A stretch of 64,000 nt of DNA, from contig SUXM01000005.1 of NCBI GenBank assembly GCA_015060925.1, forward strand, positions 57,308-121,307, in the 5' to 3' direction. The position numbers were made by a program, and so were the translations under genes. This document shows, one piece after another, positions 47,775 to 56,163 of the stretch; positions within the stretch are counted from its first letter, which is position 1, and each line of letters starts with the position of its first letter. Under the pieces are notes generated by a model. It was not told where the DNA came from, made no database searches, and saw only the letters and a list, made by a program, of their open reading frames with translations. Origin of the DNA: Parabacteroides distasonis. GTDB lineage: Bacteria > Bacteroidota > Bacteroidia > Bacteroidales > Tannerellaceae.

Positions 47775-49868
47775 TTACATTTTTAATATGATTCGTTCTC
47801 CTAATTCTTTACTTAATATTGTTTTTATTTCATTCAAACGAGTTAGTTTTTTCATGAGTTTAAAAACCTCCTCCATATTTCCCGTTGATTGAACTTCTTT
47901 GATTTGAGTTTGTATCTCTTTAATTTGAATAAGGATATAAGTATCCTTGAATGCGTATAATTCACGGATTATGAGTTGATCTAATTTAGATTCTTCATTC
48001 TCTAATTCCTTGTACTTATAATGATATTTGCTTAGTTGGTATTTCTCGCTTATCAAATTGGCTGCTAAATGACTTACTTTAGGATCTGGGTGAGCTAAAA
48101 AATAACGGTTAGCAATGAATCCTTCTATTTGACATTTATTAGCTGCCTCCTCTAACATTTTCTTAAAAAGAGGGGTGTAGAAAGTTAATTCGTCACGTTC
48201 TAATTCCGCACGAATGTATTCTGATACACGAATAGTAACTTCCTTTTCTGAATCCTCTTCTTTATATTGGAAAAGAATTTTTTCTCCGTATCGAACGACA
48301 TAGCGTAATAAAGATATTTCGTGTGTTTCATAAGGTGAACGTTTAGGTACTGTAACCGGTACTTGTTGTATCGGAGGGGGGGGAGGCATACCTTCTATCT
48401 CTTCCTTTGGAGGCAAAGGAGTATAATCCATGGGGAGATTTTTTCTTTCCATGGAAGGATCTTCTGTTATCTCTTTTTGAAAGGATAGATAATCAGGAAT
48501 ATCTTGATATGTCGGAGTGTTTGAAAGAGGTGGAACTGTAGAAGGATTATCTTGTCGCTCTTCTTTCTTTAGCCGGATTTTATTGATCTCATTTAATAAA
48601 ATCTTTTCATCTATTTCCATCATGGCACTACATTCCTTGATGTATAAAGAGCGGGCAATGTTATCGGGAACGATAGCTACTGTTTTTATAATATCGGAAA
48701 TAAGGGTAGAACGTTTGATAGGGTCTGTCCCTGCTTCGTCTAACAATAATCGTGTTTTGAATCGAATAAAGTCTGTTTCATTTATTTTTATAAAGTCGAT
48801 GAATTGACTAGCATTATGTTTTCGGGCGAATGAATCAGGATCTTCTCCATCTGGAAGAAGCACGACTTTGATGTTCATCCCATTTTCAAGCAATAGATCA
48901 ATACCTCGTAGTGCTGCTTTTATACCTGCGGCATCTCCGTCATAAAGTACCGTTATATTGTTGGTGAAACGATGAATTAGGCGAATTTGTCCTTGTGTCA
49001 AGGCTGTCCCAGATGAGGCTACTACATTTTCAACTCCGGCTTGATGCATAGAAATCACATCGGTATAACCTTCTACTAAGAAACATCGATCTTCTTTAAT
49101 TATAGCTTGTTTGGCAAAATAGATACCATAAAGTTCATTACTTTTATGGTAGATTTCACTTTCTGGTGAATTAACATATTTAGCTGTCTTCTCATTCTTT
49201 TTTAAAACACGTCCACCAAAAGCAACGACTTTACCACTTAATGTATGAACTGGAAAAATGACTCGTCCACGAAAACGGTCATTGACATTCCCATTTTCAT
49301 AGGGAATAATCAAACCTGTTTTTTCTAAATATTCTTGTTTATAACCTTTTTTTATTGAATCTTTGTAGAAAGCGTCTCGTTGATCTAAACTGTAACCTAA
49401 TTGGAATTTACGAATCGTGTCGTTTCGAAATCCTCTCTCTGCAAAATAACGTAATCCTACAGTTCTACCTTCTGGTGTTTCATGTAATTGTGTTGTAAAG
49501 TATTGCTGTGCCCAACTGTTTACGATGAACATACTTTCCCGGTCATTACGAACTTGCTTTTCTTGTTCTGTAAGTTCTCGCTCTTGTATTTCAATGTTAT
49601 ATTTTTTTGCTAAAAAACGAAGAGCTTCGTAATAAGAAAGTTGTTCATGCTTCATGATGAAGTGAACAGATGTTCCTCCTTCTCCACAAGCAAAACATTT
49701 GCAAATGTTTTTAGCAGGAGAAACATAAAAAGAGGGAGATTTGTCACTGTGGAATGGACATAACCCAACATAATTTATCCCCCGTTTACGGAGTGTCACA
49801 AATTCTGAAACAACATCAACAATGTTGGCTGCGTCCAATATGCGATCTATGGTGGGCTGATCAATCAT
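47775..49868 (-). CDS. dnaG: DNA primase
   Basis: Makes RNA primers for replication. Seen: 697 aa; zinc-finger CPFHSDKSPSFYVSPAKNICKCFACGEGG near 37-65; N-terminal primase domain with GRVIFPVHTLSGKVVAFGGRVL; Toprim motifs VEGYTDVISMHQAGVENVVASSGTALT and LYDGDAAGIKA; a Pro-rich linker (about 440-510, PPKEEIEGMPPPPP) leading to a DnaB-binding C-terminal domain. Slightly long because of the linker. A TATCTTTG box at 49889-49896 (minus) is its probable -7 element. Confidence 0.96.
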   Translation of the reverse strand: MIDQPTIDRILDAANIVDVVSEFVTLRKRGINYVGLCPFHSDKSPSFYVSPAKNICKCFACGEGGTSVHFIMKHEQLSYYEALRFLAKKYNIEIQERELTEQEKQVRNDRESMFIVNSWAQQYFTTQLHETPEGRTVGLRYFAERGFRNDTIRKFQLGYSLDQRDAFYKDSIKKGYKQEYLEKTGLIIPYENGNVNDRFRGRVIFPVHTLSGKVVAFGGRVLKKNEKTAKYVNSPESEIYHKSNELYGIYFAKQAIIKEDRCFLVEGYTDVISMHQAGVENVVASSGTALTQGQIRLIHRFTNNITVLYDGDAAGIKAALRGIDLLLENGMNIKVVLLPDGEDPDSFARKHNASQFIDFIKINETDFIRFKTRLLLDEAGTDPIKRSTLISDIIKTVAIVPDNIARSLYIKECSAMMEIDEKILLNEINKIRLKKEERQDNPSTVPPLSNTPTYQDIPDYLSFQKEITEDPSMERKNLPMDYTPLPPKEEIEGMPPPPPIQQVPVTVPKRSPYETHEISLLRYVVRYGEKILFQYKEEDSEKEVTIRVSEYIRAELERDELTFYTPLFKKMLEEAANKCQIEGFIANRYFLAHPDPKVSHLAANLISEKYQLSKYHYKYKELENEESKLDQLIIRELYAFKDTYILIQIKEIQTQIKEVQSTGNMEEVFKLMKKLTRLNEIKTILSKELGERIILKM

Positions 49869-49888
49869 CTTTTTCGTATTTTGGAAAG

Positions 49889-49896
49889 CAAAGATA
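49889..49896 (-). promoter_or_regulatory. -7 box of dnaG
   Basis: Minus-strand TATCTTTG, 21 nt before the dnaG ATG. No obvious -33 box. Confidence 0.45.
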
Positions 49897-49992
49897 CAAA
49901 TTAATTAGTGTTTTTTGTCGTGGTTAAAGGAAATATGGTTGTAAAGTCTATTTAGGAAAGTAAAAAGTAGTAGTTTGAGATTGCAAACACAT

Positions 49993-50156
49993 TTTTGTAA
50001 TGTTAGAAATCTATTTTGCAAAGTCTAATATATTTTTTGTAGTTACAGAAATAAATTTTCACCCCTGCAGAACTTTTTTATAAGTTAGAAAAAGTTTTAC
50101 AAGGGTGAAAAGTCTTTTTGTAAATCTAAAATGCTATTTGCAAACTTGGAAATGGC
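49993..50156. repeat. Array of about eight degenerate units, 19-21 bp spacing
   Basis: Units begin at about 49993, 50014, 50035, 50056, 50076, 50095, 50116 and 50136. Cores include TTTTGTAATGTTAGAAATC, TTTTGCAAAGTCTAATA, TTTTGTAGTTACAGAAA and TTTTGTAAATCTAAAATG. Spacing is 21, 21, 21, 20, 19, 21, 20. Weaker units may continue upstream to 49937. Units at 50056 and 50095 contain TTTTCACCC and GGGTGAAAA, which can pair. The core differs from the CATGCCYATG family. Confidence 0.65.
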
Positions 50157-52316
50157 TTATTCAACAATTTCCATTTCGTTCAATAGGTAACTTGCTCCTG
50201 CGTATTTATCCATGACAAAAAGTACATATCGGATATCAACAATAATACTACGCTGGTAATCCGGAAGATATTGTATATCTCCTCCGACACCTTCCCAGTT
50301 GCGGTCAAAATTGATTCCGATAAGTTCTCCATTCGCATTTAATACAGGACTTCCGGAGTTCCCTCCTGTAGAGTGTGTTGTTGCACTGAATGCTACCGGC
50401 ATTTTTCCATTTGACAGTTTATAACGACCGAAATCTTGGTTATTATATAACTCTTTCAGACGTTTAGGAACTACAAATTCCCAGTTGTTAGGATCTTCTT
50501 TTTCCATTACCCCATCTAAAGTTGTCTGATGTCCGAAATAATTACAATCACTAGGACTGTACCCTTTTACTTGTCCGTAAGTCAAACGAAGAGTAAAGTT
50601 TGCATCCGGAAAATTCATCTGATCTTTATACATCGCCAACAAACCCTTTAAATAAGTGCGGTGAGCTAAAGCATATCCATCGTTGAATGATTTAAGAGCC
50701 TCTTTCAAGGCTGTATCTTCTTTTTTAACGGAATTGGCAAATAGAATCATTGGATCATTTTCTAATGCTTTTACAGATGGATGAGCCAAGAATTTCTCAA
50801 AGTTGTCTTCGCTTCCATAAATGGATTTTTCAAATAGGAAATCTACAAATTTGTCAACATCCCCTTTAAATTTCTTATCAATGATTTGGAAATATTTCGG
50901 TTGTACATGCGGATTCACTTGCTTACGGTATTCTTTTAATAATACTTTAGCTATCTTTTTATCTACATCTGCAGAATAGTTACTATTCGCAAAACCATGA
51001 TATGCACGTTCTAATAGACGTAACTGTTCTTTACGAGCTTCTTTGTCTTTACCTTTTAGTGCTTCGATTACCTTTTCTGTTTTAGTAGGTACATTTGTGA
51101 ATTCGATTCCACGGATAATCGCTTCGTCTAATAACCAACTACGGGTACGTAAATCTTTACGATCTGATACAATTTGTTCGATTGTAGCTAAAGCATCTTT
51201 ATATGCACTGTCACAATTTTTCTCTCCCCAAGCAATTAATTTTTCCTGTTCTTCTTTTTTTACTTGTTCAAAGTTGCGTTTTTTGATTGCCCAATTACTA
51301 CCAATGGAGTTTTTATAAGCATTGGTGGAACCTGCATATTTGCTGGAATATTGAATACGAACAGATGGGTCTTTTAACATTTCTTCTAACATCACTTTTT
51401 GACGCATATCACGGATGTTGATACGGATAGCATTGTCTATGTCGCGGCGTTCTGCTACTTCCCAAGAAGTATAATAAGTATTTGTACGTCCTGGAAATCC
51501 CATCATCATGGCATAATCATTTTCTTGTACCCCTTTTAATGAGATTTTAAACCAACGTTTGGGCCTTAAAGGTACGTTCTCTTTAGAATATGGAGCAGGA
51601 TTTCCGTTTTTGTCAGCATATACACGGAATACAGAGAAGTCTCCAGTATGGCGTGGCCACATCCAGTTGTCAGTGTCTGCACCGAATTTTCCAATAGAAG
51701 AAGGGGGTGCTCCTACCAATCGAAGGTCTTTGTAGATTTTTTTAGTAAACATAAAATATTGATTACCTCCATAAAAAGCTTTGATTTCTACTTCAGTACC
51801 GGGATTATCTTGCAAGAACTTCTCTCCAACTTTTGCTTTTGCTAAAGCATTTAGATATTTAGGTGAAAGAAAATTCATACTATTAGGATCTGTCTCTTTA
51901 GCTAATTCTGCTTTAACATAATCTGTAACATCATCAATCTTATCTATAAATGTAACAGTCATTCCTGGATTTGGAAGCTCCTCTTCCCGAGACATGGCCC
52001 AAAAACCATCTGTTAAATAGTCATGCTCTAATGAACTATGACGCTGAATGCAACCATATCCACAGTGATGATTTGTCAATAAAAGACCATCAGGAGATAC
52101 AATCTCTCCTGTACATCCACCTCCAAAGATAACGACTGCGTCTTTTAAAGATGAGGAGTCTGGATTATAGATGTCATAATGTTGTAACTTTAGACCTAGT
52201 TCCTGCATTTCTTGGAATCTCTGTCCTTTTATTAAAGGCAGTAACCACATACCTTCATCGGCTATTGCCGGAAGCGACAAAATAGTTGCCACTAATGAGA
52301 TGATGAGTTTCTTCAT
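50157..52316 (-). CDS. dpp11: S46 dipeptidyl-peptidase, DPP11 type (Asp/Glu-specific)
   Basis: Removes dipeptides from peptide N-termini in the periplasm. Seen: 719 aa; signal peptide MKKLIISLVATILSLPAIA; chymotrypsin-like triad His84 (TNHHCGYG), Asp226 (RHTGDF) and Ser654 (GGNSGSPV), with a long helical insertion (about 280-570). Residue +18 from the catalytic Ser is Arg672 (INFDRNWEG). In the family the corresponding Arg673 gives DPP11 its preference for acidic P1 residues, while DPP7 has Gly. Size and triad match P. gingivalis DPP11 with a one-residue offset. Monocistronic, with a 21-bp-spaced repeat array at its 3' end. Confidence 0.92.
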   Translation of the reverse strand: MKKLIISLVATILSLPAIADEGMWLLPLIKGQRFQEMQELGLKLQHYDIYNPDSSSLKDAVVIFGGGCTGEIVSPDGLLLTNHHCGYGCIQRHSSLEHDYLTDGFWAMSREEELPNPGMTVTFIDKIDDVTDYVKAELAKETDPNSMNFLSPKYLNALAKAKVGEKFLQDNPGTEVEIKAFYGGNQYFMFTKKIYKDLRLVGAPPSSIGKFGADTDNWMWPRHTGDFSVFRVYADKNGNPAPYSKENVPLRPKRWFKISLKGVQENDYAMMMGFPGRTNTYYTSWEVAERRDIDNAIRINIRDMRQKVMLEEMLKDPSVRIQYSSKYAGSTNAYKNSIGSNWAIKKRNFEQVKKEEQEKLIAWGEKNCDSAYKDALATIEQIVSDRKDLRTRSWLLDEAIIRGIEFTNVPTKTEKVIEALKGKDKEARKEQLRLLERAYHGFANSNYSADVDKKIAKVLLKEYRKQVNPHVQPKYFQIIDKKFKGDVDKFVDFLFEKSIYGSEDNFEKFLAHPSVKALENDPMILFANSVKKEDTALKEALKSFNDGYALAHRTYLKGLLAMYKDQMNFPDANFTLRLTYGQVKGYSPSDCNYFGHQTTLDGVMEKEDPNNWEFVVPKRLKELYNNQDFGRYKLSNGKMPVAFSATTHSTGGNSGSPVLNANGELIGINFDRNWEGVGGDIQYLPDYQRSIIVDIRYVLFVMDKYAGASYLLNEMEIVE

Positions 52317-52340
52317 GATTTTATGTTTTTAAGTTGTTTT

Positions 52341-52808
52341 TTACCATTTTGAATATGGATGTTTAGTCAACATAGAGTTATAATAACGTCTGTCTCCACT
52401 CACTTCAATATCTAACCATTCCGGGTGTTCAAAAGATTCCTCCTCTGATGTTAATTCTATTTCTGCTAAAATTAATCCTTCATTGTCTCCATGAAAGACA
52501 TCGACCTCCCAAATATGTGAACCTATAGGTATGATATGTCTAATTTTATCGATTACTCCAGGTTCACTAAGTTTTAATAAAAACTCTGCATCAGAGAGGG
52601 GAATTTCTTGTTCAAACTCATATCGGCTTAATCCTTTTTCGTCTGAAGAACCTTTTATAGTAAGATATCCTTTCTCTCCGCGGATGCGAATACGAACCGT
52701 ACGACCGGGTTGTGAACATATATATCCTTGTACAATCCGTTGCGAAGAGACAACCTGTTGACTGAAATCTCCTTTAACTAAAAATTTACGTTCTATTTCT
52801 GTTGCCAC
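52341..52808 (-). CDS. CYTH domain protein
   Basis: Triphosphate tunnel metalloenzyme family. Seen: 155 aa; N-terminal ExExK motif EIERKFLV (4-11), basic strands TVRIRIRGEKGYLTIKG, acidic strands EVDVFHGDNEGLILAEIELTSEEE. This short bacterial form resembles tripolyphosphatases rather than class IV adenylate cyclases, but activity cannot be fixed from sequence. It starts 5 nt after the DUF2027 gene. Confidence 0.88.
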   Translation of the reverse strand: MATEIERKFLVKGDFSQQVVSSQRIVQGYICSQPGRTVRIRIRGEKGYLTIKGSSDEKGLSRYEFEQEIPLSDAEFLLKLSEPGVIDKIRHIIPIGSHIWEVDVFHGDNEGLILAEIELTSEEESFEHPEWLDIEVSGDRRYYNSMLTKHPYSKW

Positions 52809-52813
52809 AGGGA

Positions 52814-53887
52814 TTATTTTATGGTTACCATTGTTGCTCCAAATCCATATTCCCGGAAAGAGGCATCTTGGTAATAATATTGTTTGTATCTTGTTTTTAA
52901 TTCTTTTTCTAAGGCTTTTCTTAAGACTCCTTCTCCTTTACCATGAATAAAGACTATTCTTTGTCCTTTTTTGTTAGCATATTTGGCTAATACTTCATGA
53001 AATTTTTCCAATTGGAAGTTTAACATATCCGTATTATTTAAGCCATTTGTGTTATCTAATAGTTCATGGATGTGTAGATCTACTTCAAGAATTGTACTGT
53101 CTGAAGCTTTCTTCTTTATGATTGGTTGAGGTGTGCGACGGTCGTTATGCACTTTTTTTTGCATAGCTTCCTGTATTTCTGATGCTGAGATAAGAAGTTC
53201 TTTTTCTGGTACATCTTGACGAACAATAGGATAAACTAAAGCATCTTCATCAAAGAAGTCATTTTCCATGAAACAATGTTGCTTGTAGAATTTAACAGTA
53301 TCTAATCGTAATTCGACAGAAATCGCATTCTTCAGTATATAAGGTTTATCTTTTTTGAAAGCGATAAATTGTACACAGATACGTTCCAACTTATTAAGTT
53401 CTTCTTTTTTAAATTCCTCAATAAAGATTTGTGTGTTAGGTTCAATCAATCCATTATAACGACTTATCCAACTGTTGTTTTGTCGATTCATATAATTAAA
53501 GAACAGATAGTAGTTGCTGTCATTAATGAAATATGCTTCATATCCATTCCCTTGCATGACTTTATTTGGCTCTAACGGAAGATAGGCTAAATAGATATTC
53601 AAATGTTCACCTTCTGTTGTTTCCACAATTTTTTCTTTTGCTTTTTGCTCTGTTTGTTTGGATTGTGGAATAGAAATAGGCTCTACAGTGGGTAAAGGAG
53701 AACGGCGTGAACTATGTACTTGCATGTCATTTTCTCCTACTACTACACATTCTCGGATTAAAGTTGGAACTTCAAAACCATCTTCATCCTCAACTAACAC
53801 TTGATCTTTCCCTTTGAAACTACGAACGATCCCTCCACCTATGCTGTTCAAAAAGCGAACTTTATCGCCAATTTTTATATTGCTCAT
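52814..53887 (-). CDS. DUF2027 protein with C-terminal Smr domain
   Basis: Seen: 357 aa; N-terminal beta-rich DUF2027 region (MSNIKIGDKVRFLNSIGGGIVRSF, about 1-75 and 95-240), then a MutS2-type Smr domain from about 270 (EVDLHIHELLDN...RIVFIHGKGEGVLRKAL) with the DxH and HGKG motifs of Smr nucleases. Bacteroidetes-typical architecture; likely acts on nucleic acid, function unproven. It leads into the CYTH gene. Confidence 0.85.
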   Translation of the reverse strand: MSNIKIGDKVRFLNSIGGGIVRSFKGKDQVLVEDEDGFEVPTLIRECVVVGENDMQVHSSRRSPLPTVEPISIPQSKQTEQKAKEKIVETTEGEHLNIYLAYLPLEPNKVMQGNGYEAYFINDSNYYLFFNYMNRQNNSWISRYNGLIEPNTQIFIEEFKKEELNKLERICVQFIAFKKDKPYILKNAISVELRLDTVKFYKQHCFMENDFFDEDALVYPIVRQDVPEKELLISASEIQEAMQKKVHNDRRTPQPIIKKKASDSTILEVDLHIHELLDNTNGLNNTDMLNFQLEKFHEVLAKYANKKGQRIVFIHGKGEGVLRKALEKELKTRYKQYYYQDASFREYGFGATMVTIK

Positions 53888-53925
53888 ATGGTATTTTTTA
53901 GAAATACGACAAATATACGAATAAA

Positions 53926-54717
53926 TTATTTTATACTTCTAGATTTATAAATGCGTTCTTTAGCATCGTTAATCCGTTGAAACTTTTCATTAGCAGCTTT
54001 ACGTATATCTTCTCCGAGTGAAGCAACTTTGTCTGGATGATGTTTGATAGCCATTTTGCGATAGGCTGAACGAACTTCGTCATCTGTTGCAGAAGGATCT
54101 ATTTCAAGTACTTTGTATGCATCTTCCAATGTGTTTCCTTTCAGATTCAACATGGACTCAACTTCTTTTTCTGATAAGTGCATGGAAGTCGCAATCTCTT
54201 TTAATGCCTCTATTTCTAATTGGCATACATTTCCGTCACTTTTCGCAATCTCAGCCAAAAAAGCTAAGAGTTGTAAACGCTCTTCGTAGCTGGTGTTGTA
54301 CGCAATTTGTGTGCCACATTCTTGGATGGTCTGCTTAAAAGCTGAGGGGTTTTCTAAATCCATCTTTTTACGTTGTTCAAATAATCGGAGTAAAATTTCT
54401 TCTCCTTCTTTTACAGCTATTTCTCCGAAATTGTTACGTAGGAAACAGCGAACATATTCCATCTCACTATGCATGATTTTATTATCTGCTTTGATAATAT
54501 ATGAAGTTAAAACTAATAGAGAGAAAAGAAAACTATTCCGTTGTCCTGTGTATGGGTTCTGACTGCTTTGAGGTTCTTCATTCATTATTCCTCTAAAAGA
54601 TCCTTTAGACATAGATTCTCCTTCAAAAAGAGAACCTAAAATAATACCAGCTAATGCTCCTAATGGTCCGGCTGCAATGAATCCAACAATTCCGCCAATC
54701 CATTTTCCAATGCTCAT
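53926..54717 (-). CDS. TerB-DnaJ co-chaperone (DjlA-like)
   Basis: Seen: 263 aa; an N-terminal glycine-rich membrane segment (WIGGIVGFIAAGPLGALAGIILGSLF), a TerB-like helical domain (about 60-180) and a C-terminal J domain from about 197 with the HPD tripeptide in KHHPDK. Known: DjlA stimulates DnaK at the inner membrane. It lies 38 nt upstream of the DUF2027 gene and is divergent from queA. Confidence 0.88.
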   Translation of the reverse strand: MSIGKWIGGIVGFIAAGPLGALAGIILGSLFEGESMSKGSFRGIMNEEPQSSQNPYTGQRNSFLFSLLVLTSYIIKADNKIMHSEMEYVRCFLRNNFGEIAVKEGEEILLRLFEQRKKMDLENPSAFKQTIQECGTQIAYNTSYEERLQLLAFLAEIAKSDGNVCQLEIEALKEIATSMHLSEKEVESMLNLKGNTLEDAYKVLEIDPSATDDEVRSAYRKMAIKHHPDKVASLGEDIRKAANEKFQRINDAKERIYKSRSIK

Positions 54718-54828
54718 AGTAAATAAGAATTAAGTAATTAAATTTGTTTTTTAGGCAAAAATACAAAGAACATACAAATTTATATGAACCTATGATATAA
54801 TTCTTCTTTCGTGAGCAAATATTTTTTC

Positions 54829-54859
54829 TTGGGTGAGGAAGGAATAATTCGTATTTTTG
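54829..54859 (+). promoter_or_regulatory. Promoter upstream of queA
   Basis: TTG (54829-54831) and TATTTTTG (54852-54859) are 20 nt apart, matching the Bacteroidetes consensus, 17 nt before the ATG. Confidence 0.65.
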
Positions 54860-54875
54860 CAACATATTTTAATGG

Positions 54876-56108
54876 GTGAAAAGAATTATGACTATAAGAA
54901 CACAGCAGATACGCATAGAAGAGTTTAATTATCCATTACCGGATGAACGGATTGCTAAATTCCCATTGGAAAAACGGGATGAATCAAAATTATTAATATA
55001 TAAAGAGGGACAGGTTAGTGAAAGTATCTTTAAACATATCACGAATTATTTACCGGATGGTACATTGATGGTGTATAATAATACGAGAGTAATTCAAGCT
55101 CGCCTTTTGTTCCGAAAAGAGACCGGAGCTCAAATTGAGATTTTTTGTTTAGAACCAATAGAACCTCATGATTATGCTTTGGTTTTTCAGCAGACAGAAT
55201 GTTGTCGTTGGAACTGTTTAGTCGGAAATTTGAAAAAATGGAAAGGAGGGGTACTTACCAAGGTAATAACCTGGAAAGGAGAGAAAGTGTGTCTGCATGC
55301 AGAGAAGTTAAGTTCTTGTGGCGATAGCCATTTGATCGAATTTACATGGGATCATCCTGCTTGCTCGTTTGCGGAATTATTGGATGCGGCTGGGGTTTTA
55401 CCTATTCCTCCCTATTTAAATAGAGAAACAGAAGATAGTGATTTAATAACCTATCAAACGGTCTATTCTAAAATTAAAGGTTCTGTGGCTGCACCTACTG
55501 CCGGTTTACATTTTACTCCTGAGGTTTTGGCTGATATTGATGCGCATGGTTTTGGTAGGGAAGAGGTGACTCTCCATGTGGGTGCTGGAACTTTTAAACC
55601 GGTAAAAAGTGAAACGATTGAAGGACATGAGATGCATACGGAGTTTATCTCAGTACACCGTAATTCTGTTGAACGAATTCAAAAGAATTTAGGAAAGATT
55701 ATTGCTGTTGGAACGACTTCGGTTCGGACATTGGAAAGTCTTTATTATATTGGTGTGACATTGGCATCCAACCCAAATGCGTCTGCAGAAGAGTTGGTTG
55801 TGAAACAGTGGAAACCTTATGATGAGGCCTATAATCAGATCTCGGCAAAAGAGGCTTTGCAAAATATTTTGGATTATTTAGATAGACGACATTCAGAAAC
55901 ATTGGTAACGGCAACCCGTATTATTATAGCTCCGGGATATACCTTTAAAATAGTACGTGGTATAGTAACCAATTTTCATCAACCGAAAAGTACTTTGCTT
56001 TTGTTAATATCTGCTTTTGTTAAAGGAGATTGGAAAACTATTTATGATTATGCATTGACGCATGATTTTCGCTTCTTGAGTTATGGGGATAGTTCGCTGT
56101 TATTATAA
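54876..56108 (+). CDS. queA: S-adenosylmethionine:tRNA ribosyltransferase-isomerase, long form
   Basis: Transfers the ribose of SAM to preQ1 in tRNA during queuosine synthesis. Seen: 410 aa; family motifs DERIAKFPLEKRDESKLL, LMVYNNTRVIQARL, GSVAAPTAGLHFTPE, LHVGAGTFKPV, GTTSVRTLES and IVTNFHQPKSTLLLLISAF. It is about 60 aa longer than classical QueA, with an insertion between the TSVRTLES and NFHQPKST motifs (about 285-345). Bacteroidetes often carry such a long paralogue beside a standard QueA; whether this one makes queuosine is not certain. ATG 54876 or 54888. Confidence 0.82.
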   Translation: MKRIMTIRTQQIRIEEFNYPLPDERIAKFPLEKRDESKLLIYKEGQVSESIFKHITNYLPDGTLMVYNNTRVIQARLLFRKETGAQIEIFCLEPIEPHDYALVFQQTECCRWNCLVGNLKKWKGGVLTKVITWKGEKVCLHAEKLSSCGDSHLIEFTWDHPACSFAELLDAAGVLPIPPYLNRETEDSDLITYQTVYSKIKGSVAAPTAGLHFTPEVLADIDAHGFGREEVTLHVGAGTFKPVKSETIEGHEMHTEFISVHRNSVERIQKNLGKIIAVGTTSVRTLESLYYIGVTLASNPNASAEELVVKQWKPYDEAYNQISAKEALQNILDYLDRRHSETLVTATRIIIAPGYTFKIVRGIVTNFHQPKSTLLLLISAFVKGDWKTIYDYALTHDFRFLSYGDSSLLL

Positions 56109-56163
56109 TAGTTATACAATAAATTAATTATTATTTTGTTATGTATAGAACATAGATTGTTTA

